A stretch of 64,000 nt of DNA from Niastella soli. Lineage in GTDB: Bacteria > Bacteroidota > Bacteroidia > Chitinophagales > Chitinophagaceae. This document shows, in pieces, positions 50,931-59,305 of the stretch; position 1 is the stretch's first letter, and the number at the start of each line of letters is the position of its first letter. Location: assembly GCF_017742245.1 (NCBI RefSeq), contig NZ_JAGHKO010000001.1, positions 310,001 to 374,000 of the forward strand. The letters are read 5' to 3'. Below the pieces are notes generated by a model that worked only from the letters and a program-made list of their open reading frames with translations, made no database searches and was not told where the DNA came from. A program made the position numbers and the translations under genes.

Positions 50931-52871
50931 TTACCAGCCAGGGTTCTGCACCAGTTTTTTATTCCGTAAAATTTCATCCTGGTCTATCGGCCAAAAATAA
51001 TCGCGCAGTTTAAAGATCTGTGAGAATTGCACTACCGGTTTATAATAAGCTGCGGCATCCTGTTGTTCGGTGCTCCAGCCTTTAATGGGTGCATTCAGCA
51101 CTACATGCGCCTCCCGCCATCTTCGCAGGTCCCAGAAGCGCTGGCCTTCAAAAGCCAGTTCAATCAATCGTTCCTGGTGAATGATATCACGCAAGCCTGA
51201 TTTAGTGGTGTATTTAGTGGGTTGATTGGAGAAATTACTCCAGGAATTCGCTACCGTAGGTAAGCCAGCCCTGTTCCTTACTTCATCTATCCAGCGATAC
51301 GTTTCAGCGCCAGGCCCCTGGCTTTCATTCAGGGCTTCGGCATATAATAAATACAGATCGCCTAACCGCATCTCTGGCCAGGGATAAGGATTCTGATTGC
51401 TACCGGTAACATTCCCATCTGACGCACCCACCGTGCTCATATTGATGAGCTTTTTGATCCAGTAACCCGTAATGGAAAAATTACTAACTCCCTGCCGGGC
51501 CGCCAGCTCGGCCCTTCTGGCTTTTACAAACAGCATGTTGGATACGGAATAGTTGTTTATCCAATTGCCAAACCAGATGCCCCGGTCAAAAGCCAGATCG
51601 GCATAGAAACGTGGCTCCCGGTCAAAGTGAAGCTTTACGGTTTGTTCGTTCTTTTTTATATAAAAGGTATCGGCAGGAGTAGCTGTTTTTAAATTAAAGC
51701 GGCCGGCATAATCCCAGGTCCTGTCTTCTGTAATGGGCACCCCGTTATTTGTATAAAACAGTTCGGCCATTTTTAAGGGTGGCGCCAGAATACCTTTGGG
51801 ACCGCTGCTGCTTGTTGCACCGCTGCCTATTATAGGCATCGTCCACCGCTGCAGATCAGTTGCCCGGCTGGTGGTGTTGGCCCAGATCACTTCGGTATTA
51901 AACTCTTTATCTGTAACTGCCATGCGGATACCCAGCTGCGTTTTAATGGTGTCATTGACGACCCAGCCGGGATATAACGCCGGGTTAAACCGTTGTAAGG
52001 AATAGGCATTGCCATGGCAAAACTCAATAGCTTCCTTACAAGCAGCAGCAGCAACTTCCCATTTTTTGGGATCTGGTGTGGGGTTTATGAGGGGTTCTCC
52101 GTCATCTTTACCTTGCGCTTTAAGGCCAACGAAGTCAGGATTACCGTTAAACAATGGACTGGCTGCGGTCACCAGTACTTTTGCTTTCAGCGCCAGTACA
52201 ATGGATTTGGTAATTCTGCCCAATTCAGATTGCTCTACCCCTACAATTTTTGCGGGCAGGGCTTCATTGGCTGCCGCTTCGTCGAGCAATTGAACAATAT
52301 AGCTGAAACAACTATCTACATGGTCGCGGGGTACCTGTACCTCGTCGGGTGTACTTCCCACGGGTAAATTTTCCTTAACGAGGGGAATGGGTCCATACAT
52401 GCGAACAAGGTAAAAATGATAGTAAGCTTTCAGGAAAGTTACTTCTGCTTTCCATCTTTCTATTTCAATGGGTTGCATATCCCTTACTTTATCAATGCCT
52501 CCCAGAAAGATGTTGCAATCGCGTAAAGCGGTAAATAATTTTATGCCCTGGTTCTTGCCGGTCCAAAAACTTCCCATGGGGCTGCCTACAGTTTGGTTGC
52601 CCTTGGCAATGGCCCAATAATCGGGGTCCACATCCCGAATGGGATCCATATACCATACTTCATCACCGGCATTAAAGGCCGGGTTATCATCCATATCGCC
52701 ATGTTTTGGCAAATAGGAGTAACAGGTGAATAAGAACTTTTCAGCAGTGCTGCGTTGTGTAAAGGCGTTGTCGATGGTGCCAACCTGGTCTGGTACAACA
52801 TCCAGGTATTTTTTACAGGCACCCGTGCCCATCAGCAACAGTATAGTGGTTGTTATTATTACGTTTTTCAT
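50931..52871 (-). CDS. SusD/RagB-family glycan-binding lipoprotein, pair 3
   Basis: 646 aa with lipobox GTGAC. Features: CKKYLDVVPDQVGTIDNAFT, FLKAYYHFYLVRMYGPIPLV, MRLGDLYLLYAEALNESQGP, IELAFEGQRFWDLRRWREAH and the terminal LRNKKLVQNPGW. This is the larger SusD subtype usually followed by DUF4959/5000-like lipoproteins, as here. It begins 11 bp downstream of its SusC. No enzyme shares the operon, so the ligand is probably handled by enzymes encoded elsewhere in the locus. Confidence 0.95.
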   Translation of the reverse strand: MKNVIITTTILLLMGTGACKKYLDVVPDQVGTIDNAFTQRSTAEKFLFTCYSYLPKHGDMDDNPAFNAGDEVWYMDPIRDVDPDYWAIAKGNQTVGSPMGSFWTGKNQGIKLFTALRDCNIFLGGIDKVRDMQPIEIERWKAEVTFLKAYYHFYLVRMYGPIPLVKENLPVGSTPDEVQVPRDHVDSCFSYIVQLLDEAAANEALPAKIVGVEQSELGRITKSIVLALKAKVLVTAASPLFNGNPDFVGLKAQGKDDGEPLINPTPDPKKWEVAAAACKEAIEFCHGNAYSLQRFNPALYPGWVVNDTIKTQLGIRMAVTDKEFNTEVIWANTTSRATDLQRWTMPIIGSGATSSSGPKGILAPPLKMAELFYTNNGVPITEDRTWDYAGRFNLKTATPADTFYIKKNEQTVKLHFDREPRFYADLAFDRGIWFGNWINNYSVSNMLFVKARRAELAARQGVSNFSITGYWIKKLINMSTVGASDGNVTGSNQNPYPWPEMRLGDLYLLYAEALNESQGPGAETYRWIDEVRNRAGLPTVANSWSNFSNQPTKYTTKSGLRDIIHQERLIELAFEGQRFWDLRRWREAHVVLNAPIKGWSTEQQDAAAYYKPVVQFSQIFKLRDYFWPIDQDEILRNKKLVQNPGW

Positions 52872-52882
52872 CCTTGCATAAT

Positions 52883-55800
52883 TTATAGTGTTACCTGAAT
52901 CCCCGCGTTCATTACCTTTTGTATGGGGTAGTTCAGGCCGTTACCTGCCAGCTCGATGTCCCATATTTTAAACTGGCTGAAGTTGAACAGGTTGGTACCG
53001 TTGGCATAGATCCGCACATTCTCGAGATGAATTCTATTAGTTACTTTCTTGGGGAACGTATAACCAAACTCTACCTGCTTCAATCGCAAAAAGGCACCGC
53101 TTCGCATAAACCAGGTGCTGGTTTGACTATTATTAACATTCAAATTCGAACTCAGGCGCGGCCACAGGGCGTATAAATTCCGGTTCTCCTCCGACCAGTG
53201 ATCATCGGCATAGGCCTGCAATAACTGGTTTTGCAAGTTGTAATTTTTAAGCTCATCAGATTTATACCGGTAAGCAACAAATGGAGCGGTGGCTTTTACA
53301 TCTAGCCAGAAAGAACGGCGGGCCGTTCCCTGGAAGAAGGTGGAGATATCGAAGCCTTTATATTTGGCCGAAACACCAAAACCATAGGTGATCTCGGGTG
53401 TGGTGGGGAAACCGATCGGCACCATATCCAGTTTGTCCACTACCCCATCCTGGTTTACATCGCGGTATTTAATATCCCCGCCTCTTGCTTTGTCACCGCC
53501 GAATGACTGGGTAGGCGAGTTATTTACTTCCTCATCATCGACAAACAACCGTTCAGCTATATACCCCCAGGTTTGTGAAATAGGATACCCTGTTCTATTC
53601 AGGTATTTAAGGTCTTCACCATATTGCAGCGATTCGTTTTTATCGAGGCGGCTGTGCGCATAGGTAAAATTACCACGGGCCTGAATGGTGAGGTCTTTTC
53701 CAAAATTCTGCAGGTACTCAACAGAGATGTCTACACCTTGTCCCGACGCTTCTCCGACGTTGGCTTTGGGCGGATTCTCATCCAGGTTTACCTGCAAGCC
53801 TAAGGTATAAGGAATGTACGCACGGGGCATCAGAATGTTATACCGCTTCTCGGTATAATACTCGGCTATGATATCCCATTTGCCAAACATACTCAGCTCC
53901 ATGGCATAGTTGGCTTTGCGTGCCGTTTCCCAGGTAATGTCCCTGTTCTCGTACCTGTTTATCTGAATGGTATTGCGGGAGTATCGGTTATCGACACCAA
54001 ACGAGGCACCAACGGGTGCATTCAGGTTTACATCAGACAGGTAATAAAACCGGTCATCGGGGCTGCCTATTTCATCATTTCCTACCAGCCCATACGTTGC
54101 ACGAAGTTTTAATTTATTAACGGCTGACTTAAGGGGCTCGAAGAATTTTTCATTAGAAACATACCAGGCCGCACCAACCGATGGGAAGAACCCGAAACGT
54201 TCGGTTTTATAGAAACGCTCCGATCCATTATAACCAAAGTTGAACTCGGCATAAAAGCGGCTATCGTAGTTATAGGTAGCCCGGCCTGAAACTCCCATGT
54301 TACGATAAGGCAATGACTTCTGCAATGTTTTGGTATCGCCTTCCTGTTTGCTGCGGGCCGTAACCACCAATAACCCGCTTACCCCGTGTTTATCGAATGT
54401 ACGGGTGTAGTTCGCAGCACTTTCAAAATAAAAATTAGACGTAACGGTTTTGTCGGCGCCCACAGGGGCACCTAAATAATCGGTCCCACCCTGGGGCACA
54501 ACATTAATATCCAATACCTGATCTGGATTGATCACGTTTAACAGGTACTTGTTGGTATACTTATCATAACCAACTGCAGAATAGTAAAATGGGAAGTAAT
54601 TACGTGAAACGTCAAAATAAGAGGACCGGTTTATATTCATAAATGCACGTGCCGACAATCCCTGTGTAATAAATGACAGGTCCTGCTTCACTTCGAATTG
54701 TGCAGACATCAGGGATTTGAGGTAATCTTTATAACCCGAAACCATGTCGGCATAAGGGTTCAGATAATTTCCCTTTTCGTAATTACCAAACATGATGTGG
54801 TTAACGAACTGGTGTTCTTCATCAACTGGATAATAAGCGGGGTATAACACGGGGCTGGTACGCATTACTTTCTTATATAAACCGGAGCCGCCATCAACCG
54901 GCCCGTTATAATCATCGAAGGTGCCGTACAGGCGCACCATTACATCGGTGGTGCGGGTAACTTTCAACCCTACGTTCGACCGTAAATTATACGTCTTCAG
55001 GTTGATGTTGTTATTGAAATTGTTACGCTCATCTACTTTTAGAATACCATTATCCTGGGTAAAGGAGCCTGCCAGAAAATAATTCACGATCTGACCGCCG
55101 CCACTTACACTGAAGTTACCCCGCCGGTTCAAAGCCTGGTCTTTAAACAACATATTCATCCAGTCAACAGCAGGAAACATATTGGGATTCGTTCCCATCT
55201 TCGTGTTGTCGATCTTGCTTTGGGAATAAGGGAGCGGCGCCAGCGGGTTACGCGTCAATACCGATTCCTGGTGCAGATTTAAATACGTAACCGGATCGGC
55301 CAGCTTTACTGTTTGGGTGGGTTTTGAAACAGAGTTTTCAACACGCATGAATACCCTCGCTTTTCCCTGTTTACCTTCTTTAGTAGTGATCAATATAACA
55401 CCGTTGGCACCACGTGCACCATATAAGGCACTGGCGGTTGCATCTTTCATAATGGAGAAGCTGGCGATATCATCTGGCTGAATTCGCGAAAGATCGGGAT
55501 ACTCAACACCATCGATCAAAATAAGCGGCGAGGTCTTATAACCAAAAGTGGTAACACCACGAATAAAGAAAGAGGCATTGTCCTGACCGGGCTCACCATT
55601 TGTCTGGTAAGCGATCACACCGGCTATACGCCCGGCGAGTGCGGTGCTCAGGTTACTGGAAGGAACTTTTAGATCTTCCGGACTGATGGTTGTTACGGAA
55701 CCTATGATGTCCCGTTTCTTTTGTTTACCATAAGCAACCACCACCACATCGTTCAGTGAGTTGGAGGCACGTTTCAGTGATACATTGATCACCTCTTTTC

Positions 55801-56155
55801 CCTTTACCGATATTTCCTGGTTTTCGAAACCAACCATGGAATATACCAGCACCACATTGGCATCGGGCACTGTTAGAATATACTTTCCATTTAGGTCGGT
55901 AGTGGTACCAATACCCGGTTGATTTTTCACAAACACCGAAACCCCGGGCATGGGGCCGGCAGAATCGGCCACCGTTCCCCGTACTTCCATACTAAGTGCA
56001 TATGGAATGGGATCCTTGTTAAGCGATTCCCTTGGTAAATGATTGGAAATTGATGTACTGGTTATGGGCTGTTGCGTATAAGCGCCATAGCGGGTGAAGA
56101 GTAAACAGCATAGCGCTGCTATCCACCTGGTCGGGGCAGGGCAAGTTAGTTTCAT
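52883..56155 (-). CDS. SusC-type TonB-dependent transporter, pair 3
   Basis: 1090 aa. The signal-like N-terminus MKLTCPAPTRWIAALCCLLF is followed by about 40 residues of linker before the carboxypeptidase-D-like domain (VRGTVADSAGPMPGVSVFVK). Next come the TonB-box-like DVVVVAYGKQ, the plug (TASALYGARGANGVILITTK) and a barrel ending MNAGIQVTL. There is no STN domain. It is first in a four-gene operon (SusC-SusD-DUF5000-DUF4998) with terminators at both ends. A weak cre-like match (56254-56266) lies about 100 bp upstream. Confidence 0.95.
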   Translation of the reverse strand: MKLTCPAPTRWIAALCCLLFTRYGAYTQQPITSTSISNHLPRESLNKDPIPYALSMEVRGTVADSAGPMPGVSVFVKNQPGIGTTTDLNGKYILTVPDANVVLVYSMVGFENQEISVKGKEVINVSLKRASNSLNDVVVVAYGKQKKRDIIGSVTTISPEDLKVPSSNLSTALAGRIAGVIAYQTNGEPGQDNASFFIRGVTTFGYKTSPLILIDGVEYPDLSRIQPDDIASFSIMKDATASALYGARGANGVILITTKEGKQGKARVFMRVENSVSKPTQTVKLADPVTYLNLHQESVLTRNPLAPLPYSQSKIDNTKMGTNPNMFPAVDWMNMLFKDQALNRRGNFSVSGGGQIVNYFLAGSFTQDNGILKVDERNNFNNNINLKTYNLRSNVGLKVTRTTDVMVRLYGTFDDYNGPVDGGSGLYKKVMRTSPVLYPAYYPVDEEHQFVNHIMFGNYEKGNYLNPYADMVSGYKDYLKSLMSAQFEVKQDLSFITQGLSARAFMNINRSSYFDVSRNYFPFYYSAVGYDKYTNKYLLNVINPDQVLDINVVPQGGTDYLGAPVGADKTVTSNFYFESAANYTRTFDKHGVSGLLVVTARSKQEGDTKTLQKSLPYRNMGVSGRATYNYDSRFYAEFNFGYNGSERFYKTERFGFFPSVGAAWYVSNEKFFEPLKSAVNKLKLRATYGLVGNDEIGSPDDRFYYLSDVNLNAPVGASFGVDNRYSRNTIQINRYENRDITWETARKANYAMELSMFGKWDIIAEYYTEKRYNILMPRAYIPYTLGLQVNLDENPPKANVGEASGQGVDISVEYLQNFGKDLTIQARGNFTYAHSRLDKNESLQYGEDLKYLNRTGYPISQTWGYIAERLFVDDEEVNNSPTQSFGGDKARGGDIKYRDVNQDGVVDKLDMVPIGFPTTPEITYGFGVSAKYKGFDISTFFQGTARRSFWLDVKATAPFVAYRYKSDELKNYNLQNQLLQAYADDHWSEENRNLYALWPRLSSNLNVNNSQTSTWFMRSGAFLRLKQVEFGYTFPKKVTNRIHLENVRIYANGTNLFNFSQFKIWDIELAGNGLNYPIQKVMNAGIQVTL

Positions 56156-56582
56156 AAATCGTTAGTTTGGCAGCAGTCTTTTAAGCTATTACCAAATTAC
56201 TAACTACTAACACGGATGTTCATACTGGCATTAGCAATATATTAACTTATTTTGACAGCGGTTTCGGTAGATCGGGTTGACCGAGTTGACCAGTTGACAG
56301 CCTGCCCCGGCTTGTCGGGGAGTTGGCGAGTTGACAAGAAAGAAGAAAATTGATAAAGGTATAAGGGAAAAGAAGTAGCCCGTGAGTGTTCAATGGTGAA
56401 TGGCGCGAACTTTTAGATTAATAGAGGGTCTTGCATAACCAAAAATCTTCTACCTTCTACCTTCCCCCAATATAAAAGGCCGTCCCTGCGACGCAGGAAC
56501 AGCCTTTATACCCCTCCGGGCTACTAATCAGTTATAGACAGGAAAGGCGGTTGAAAGAAGGATTACCGGTTTATACGCTCTA
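56156..56582. other. Spacer upstream of SusC pair 3
   Basis: 427 bp without a gene. It holds the SusC promoter region, a weak LacI-like match at 56254-56266 (CGAAACCGCTGTC on the minus strand), GTTGAC-type words with 8-9-bp spacing around 56276-56298, a CCTGCCCCGG-TCGGGGAG hairpin (56301-56322) and the terminator at 56475-56507. The hairpin is an inverted relative of 42146-42167. Confidence 0.55.
56475..56507. terminator. Long hairpin terminator downstream of the small HTH gene
   Basis: AAAGGCCGTCCCTGCG (56475-56490) and CGCAGGAACAGCCTTT (56492-56507) pair along 16 positions with two wobble or mismatch positions. It lies 75 bp past the stop of the minus-strand HTH gene, with AT-rich flanks on both sides. 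Confidence 0.68.
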
Positions 56583-56879
56583 CTAGGTCTGCCGGTTAAG
56601 GTTTTTTTTACCACCACGTTTGTCGTTACCGAAATGTTGCGTGTGCGCCAAAGTAAAAATCGTCTTGTAATCTACATCCAACAGATCACTGATCTTATAT
56701 AATTCACCTAACGTAAACTGGTCAACGTTCGCAATCAAACGAGTCATTCGGTTATTGTTTGTACCCAGGTCATGCGCCATAATTGTTTTAGGCACATGGG
56801 TAAAGATTTCCTTGAATTCGGTTATATGTTTCCCTTCAATCAAAATTTTTACAGCTTTATATCGTGGATCTCTTTCCAT
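56583..56879 (-). CDS. Small XRE-like helix-turn-helix protein, candidate regulator of the umuD'C operon
   Basis: 98 aa, basic, no signal. The middle reads like a lambda-repressor-type HTH: KTIMAHDLGTNNNRMTRLIA for helices 2-3, then FTLGELYKISDLLDVDYKTI, which matches the XRE C-terminal helices. I cannot place it in a named family. It is divergent from the DNA-damage tolerance operon over 304 bp that contain a perfect dyad and two GTTATAAC palindromes, so a role as its repressor, or autoregulation, is plausible. Confidence 0.7.
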   Translation of the reverse strand: MERDPRYKAVKILIEGKHITEFKEIFTHVPKTIMAHDLGTNNNRMTRLIANVDQFTLGELYKISDLLDVDYKTIFTLAHTQHFGNDKRGGKKNLNRQT

Positions 56880-57183
56880 TTACCAAAGAAAAAAACAAAT
56901 TCATATTGAAATTTCATAAAGGATGCTTTGTACTTTTTTTGTTATAACAGATCCTTTTTTAAGTTGCGGTTATAACTAAATTCGTTACGATCGATACAGT
57001 GTCCTTTCTTCCTACATTTGTTACCAAAACCGCTCAGCATCTGTATTTTACCAAAATCATCCCCTGATTACATTTTCTAAAACCGGGCGTGGACCATTGA
57101 AACCCAAAAGTTTTCCACTAAATTCATTAGTACAAAAATACTAATAATCTTAGTATTTTTGTACTGCAATCAAACAAATAATT
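56880..57183. other. Divergent control region of the HTH gene and the umuD'C operon
   Basis: 304 bp. Near the HTH gene are two identical palindromes GTTATAAC (56941-56948 and 56969-56976, 28 bp apart, each inside a longer imperfect dyad). Near umuD' is the 16-bp dyad 57129-57165. No SOS box of E. coli type (CTGT-N8-ACAG) was found. Confidence 0.55.
57128..57166. promoter_or_regulatory. Perfect dyad operator overlapping the umuD' promoter
   Basis: AGTACAAAAATACTAA (57129-57144) and TTAGTATTTTTGTACT (57150-57165) are perfect inverse complements with a 5-bp spacer. Each arm is itself a TAGTA-N6-TACTA half-dyad, so the site could hold two repressor dimers 23 bp apart. TATTTTTG at 57154-57161 inside the right arm fits the Bacteroidota -7 box TAnnTTTG, so binding would block initiation. 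The umuD' start lies 18 bp downstream. Confidence 0.8.
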
Positions 57184-57561
57184 ATGGGTTTCCCATCTCC
57201 GGCAAAAGATTACCAGGAGGATGTGATTGAATTGTCGCAATACCTGGTTCAACATCCTACTGCTACTTTTTACTTCCGGGTTTCCGGTGATAGTATGATC
57301 AATGCCTGTATGCCACATGGTTCTCTGCTGGTGGTAGACCGGTCCCTGAAACCTGCCAGTGGCATGATAGTGCTGGCAGTAGTAAATGGCGAATTTACTG
57401 TTCGCCGTATTGTTCAAACCCGTAAATCATTGGTTCTGCACCCTGAAAACCCCATTTATAAACCATTGGTAGTCACAGAAGAAATGAATATGCAGGTATG
57501 GGGCGTTGTAACAGCCGTGGTGGTTAAATACAAATATGAAAAAAATGATAGCGTTGGTTGA
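57184..57561 (+). CDS. umuD: UmuD'-like subunit of DNA polymerase V, pre-truncated, with Lys-to-Arg change
   Basis: 125 aa. The protein starts MGFPSPAKDYQE and aligns without gaps to E. coli UmuD from Gly25, the residue freed by self-cleavage. The 24-residue N-terminal arm and Cys-Gly cleavage site are absent: an in-frame TAG at 57151-57153 leaves no room for them. Catalytic Ser60 is kept (Ser37 in SGDSM), but the general base Lys97 is Arg74 (FTVRRI, codon CGC). It therefore appears to be made directly in the active UmuD' form and to be unable to cleave itself. It overlaps umuC by 26 bp. In E. coli, UmuD'2C forms error-prone polymerase V. Confidence 0.9.
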   Translation: MGFPSPAKDYQEDVIELSQYLVQHPTATFYFRVSGDSMINACMPHGSLLVVDRSLKPASGMIVLAVVNGEFTVRRIVQTRKSLVLHPENPIYKPLVVTEEMNMQVWGVVTAVVVKYKYEKNDSVG

Positions 57562-58807
57562 CTGTAATAATTTTTATGCCTCCTGCGAGCGGCTTTTTCA
57601 GCCCCGGTTGCAAAACAAGCCCATTGTTGTGCTTAGCAACAACGATGGTTGTGTAATTGCCCGGTCAGATGAGGCAAAGGAACTGGGTATTGAAATGGGA
57701 GCGCCTTCGTTCTTAATAGAAACACTGCTGCAACAACACAACGTATCAGTTTTTTCTTCCAATTATACTTTATATGGTGATCTGAGCGACCGGGTTATGA
57801 CCACCCTTTCGCAGTTTGCCAACCAGGTTGAAGTATATTCCATCGATGAGGCATTTCTGAATCTCTCTTCCTTCCGGCATCATAATTTGACCGATTATGC
57901 ACATACCATCCGCAACACGGTAATGCAACATACCGGTATTCCCGTATCTGTTGGCATTGCGCCTTCTAAAACGCTGGCAAAAATTGCTAACCGGTTAGTG
58001 AAAAAAAGGAACAAACAATTGGGCGTTTATTGTATAGACTCTAAGGAAAAGATACAATTCGCGTTGCAAAACACCCCGGTAAAAGACATCTGGGGTATCG
58101 GCAGTCAATATACGAAACTGCTAACCCGCAATGGGTTTAACACCGCCTGGGACCTTAGCCGTGCCCCGTCAGAATGGGTACGGAAAAACCTGTCGGTAGT
58201 AGGGCAGCGGATGTACAATGAGTTAAACGGCATTTCCTGTATAACATTTGAAGAAATGCCACCCAAAAAGAAAATGGTCTGTGTGGCCCGTGGTTTTGGC
58301 AAAGTACTGAACGACAAAAACGAAGTAATGGAAGCGCTGGCAAACTATACGGCCATGGTTGCGGCTAAACTGCGCAGTGAGCAACTGGCTACCAGTACAA
58401 TACAGATCTTTGTACAAACAAATGCCCATCGCGCTAACGAACCGCAATATTTTCGATCGCTTACCATTCAACTGCCAGTGGCTACCAATAATACCAATGA
58501 GTTGATCACGCATGCCCGCCAGGGTTTTGAGACCATATACCGACCGGGCTATAATTACAGTAAAACCGGCTGCACTGCCATGGAGCTGAAACCGGTCACC
58601 GAAGTACAATCCAATATTTTTGATAGAGAGAACAGGGCCCGGAATTCGCAACTGATGCAGGTGCTGGATAAGGTGAACAGATCGTTTGGCAAAAATACTG
58701 TACGGTTTGCCTTACAGGGTTTTAGCTCGCGCTGGAAATTGCGGCAGCTAAAATTATCCCCCTGTTACACCACCAGAATAGAGGAAGTATTGACAATAAA
58801 AATCTAA
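57536..58807 (+). CDS. umuC: UmuC-like Y-family translesion DNA polymerase
   Basis: 423 aa, full length for UmuC. ATG 57536 (MKKMIALVD) overlaps umuD'; ATG 57545 is an alternative that matches E. coli UmuC more closely. Y-family motifs: ALVDCNNFYASCERLFQP (first catalytic Asp), VVLSNNDGCVIARSDEAK, VYSIDEAFLNLS (Asp-Glu pair near residue 103), SVGIAPSKTLAKIANRLVKK and the little-finger region ending WKLRQLKLSPCYTTR. It performs error-prone bypass of lesions with UmuD'. It is second in a four-gene operon with 3-bp gaps to the next genes. Confidence 0.96.
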   Translation: MKKMIALVDCNNFYASCERLFQPRLQNKPIVVLSNNDGCVIARSDEAKELGIEMGAPSFLIETLLQQHNVSVFSSNYTLYGDLSDRVMTTLSQFANQVEVYSIDEAFLNLSSFRHHNLTDYAHTIRNTVMQHTGIPVSVGIAPSKTLAKIANRLVKKRNKQLGVYCIDSKEKIQFALQNTPVKDIWGIGSQYTKLLTRNGFNTAWDLSRAPSEWVRKNLSVVGQRMYNELNGISCITFEEMPPKKKMVCVARGFGKVLNDKNEVMEALANYTAMVAAKLRSEQLATSTIQIFVQTNAHRANEPQYFRSLTIQLPVATNNTNELITHARQGFETIYRPGYNYSKTGCTAMELKPVTEVQSNIFDRENRARNSQLMQVLDKVNRSFGKNTVRFALQGFSSRWKLRQLKLSPCYTTRIEEVLTIKI

Positions 58808-58810
58808 GCC

Positions 58811-59302
58811 ATGCACAATCCGTTTGTTTTGCTGACAACCCGGTTGCTGGAATCGCTCATAAAAGCGGACAATACTTTTTTTGTACGTCAAACTTATCCA
58901 CGTGGTAAAAACCTGCTCGATCCGCTGAACAAAGCCGCCTTTTTATTTACCCATTATACTGATTACAGCCGGGCAAAAACTCATTACGATGCGTTGGACA
59001 ACGATCCTAATAAATTTCTATATAATATAAATGAACCGGAGCATTATGAAAAATTGTTCATTGCCGCCGGCCAGCCTGAAGGATTTCATATTTATAGTCC
59101 GCTGGTGCCACAACCCTGGAAACCCACCGCACCCATTGCCACCAGGATCCGTAATTACATTAATCAAAAAATGAACTGGAACCCCGGCAGAAGCGAGGGG
59201 GTAAAGGCCGATCTTTTTGTTCAGTTTGGCGAACTTTTCATTACCTTAAAGCTTGGTATCCATGAGGTAAAATTGCCGCTAGCAGAAATTGAAAATTTTT
59301 GA
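58811..59302 (+). CDS. Conserved-looking unknown protein between umuC and the SRAP gene
   Basis: 163 aa, soluble, no signal or HTH. Notable segments are FFVRQTYPRGKNLLDPLNKA, LFTHYTDYSRAKTHYDAL, EHYEKLFIAAGQPEGFHIYS, ATRIRNYINQKMNWNPGRSE and FVQFGELFITLKLGIHEVKL. I recognise no family. The 3-bp gaps on both sides show it is translated with umuC and the SRAP gene, so a part in lesion bypass or abasic-site handling is inferred from position alone. Composition is like its neighbours. Confidence 0.8.
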   Translation: MHNPFVLLTTRLLESLIKADNTFFVRQTYPRGKNLLDPLNKAAFLFTHYTDYSRAKTHYDALDNDPNKFLYNINEPEHYEKLFIAAGQPEGFHIYSPLVPQPWKPTAPIATRIRNYINQKMNWNPGRSEGVKADLFVQFGELFITLKLGIHEVKLPLAEIENF

Positions 59303-59305
59303 TGC

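Noticed and set aside
57128-57166. Dyad as an intrinsic terminator
   Set aside because: It is AT-only in the stem except for two pairs per arm, lies 18 bp upstream of a start codon with no gene ending before it on that strand, and contains a -7-like box, so an operator is more likely.
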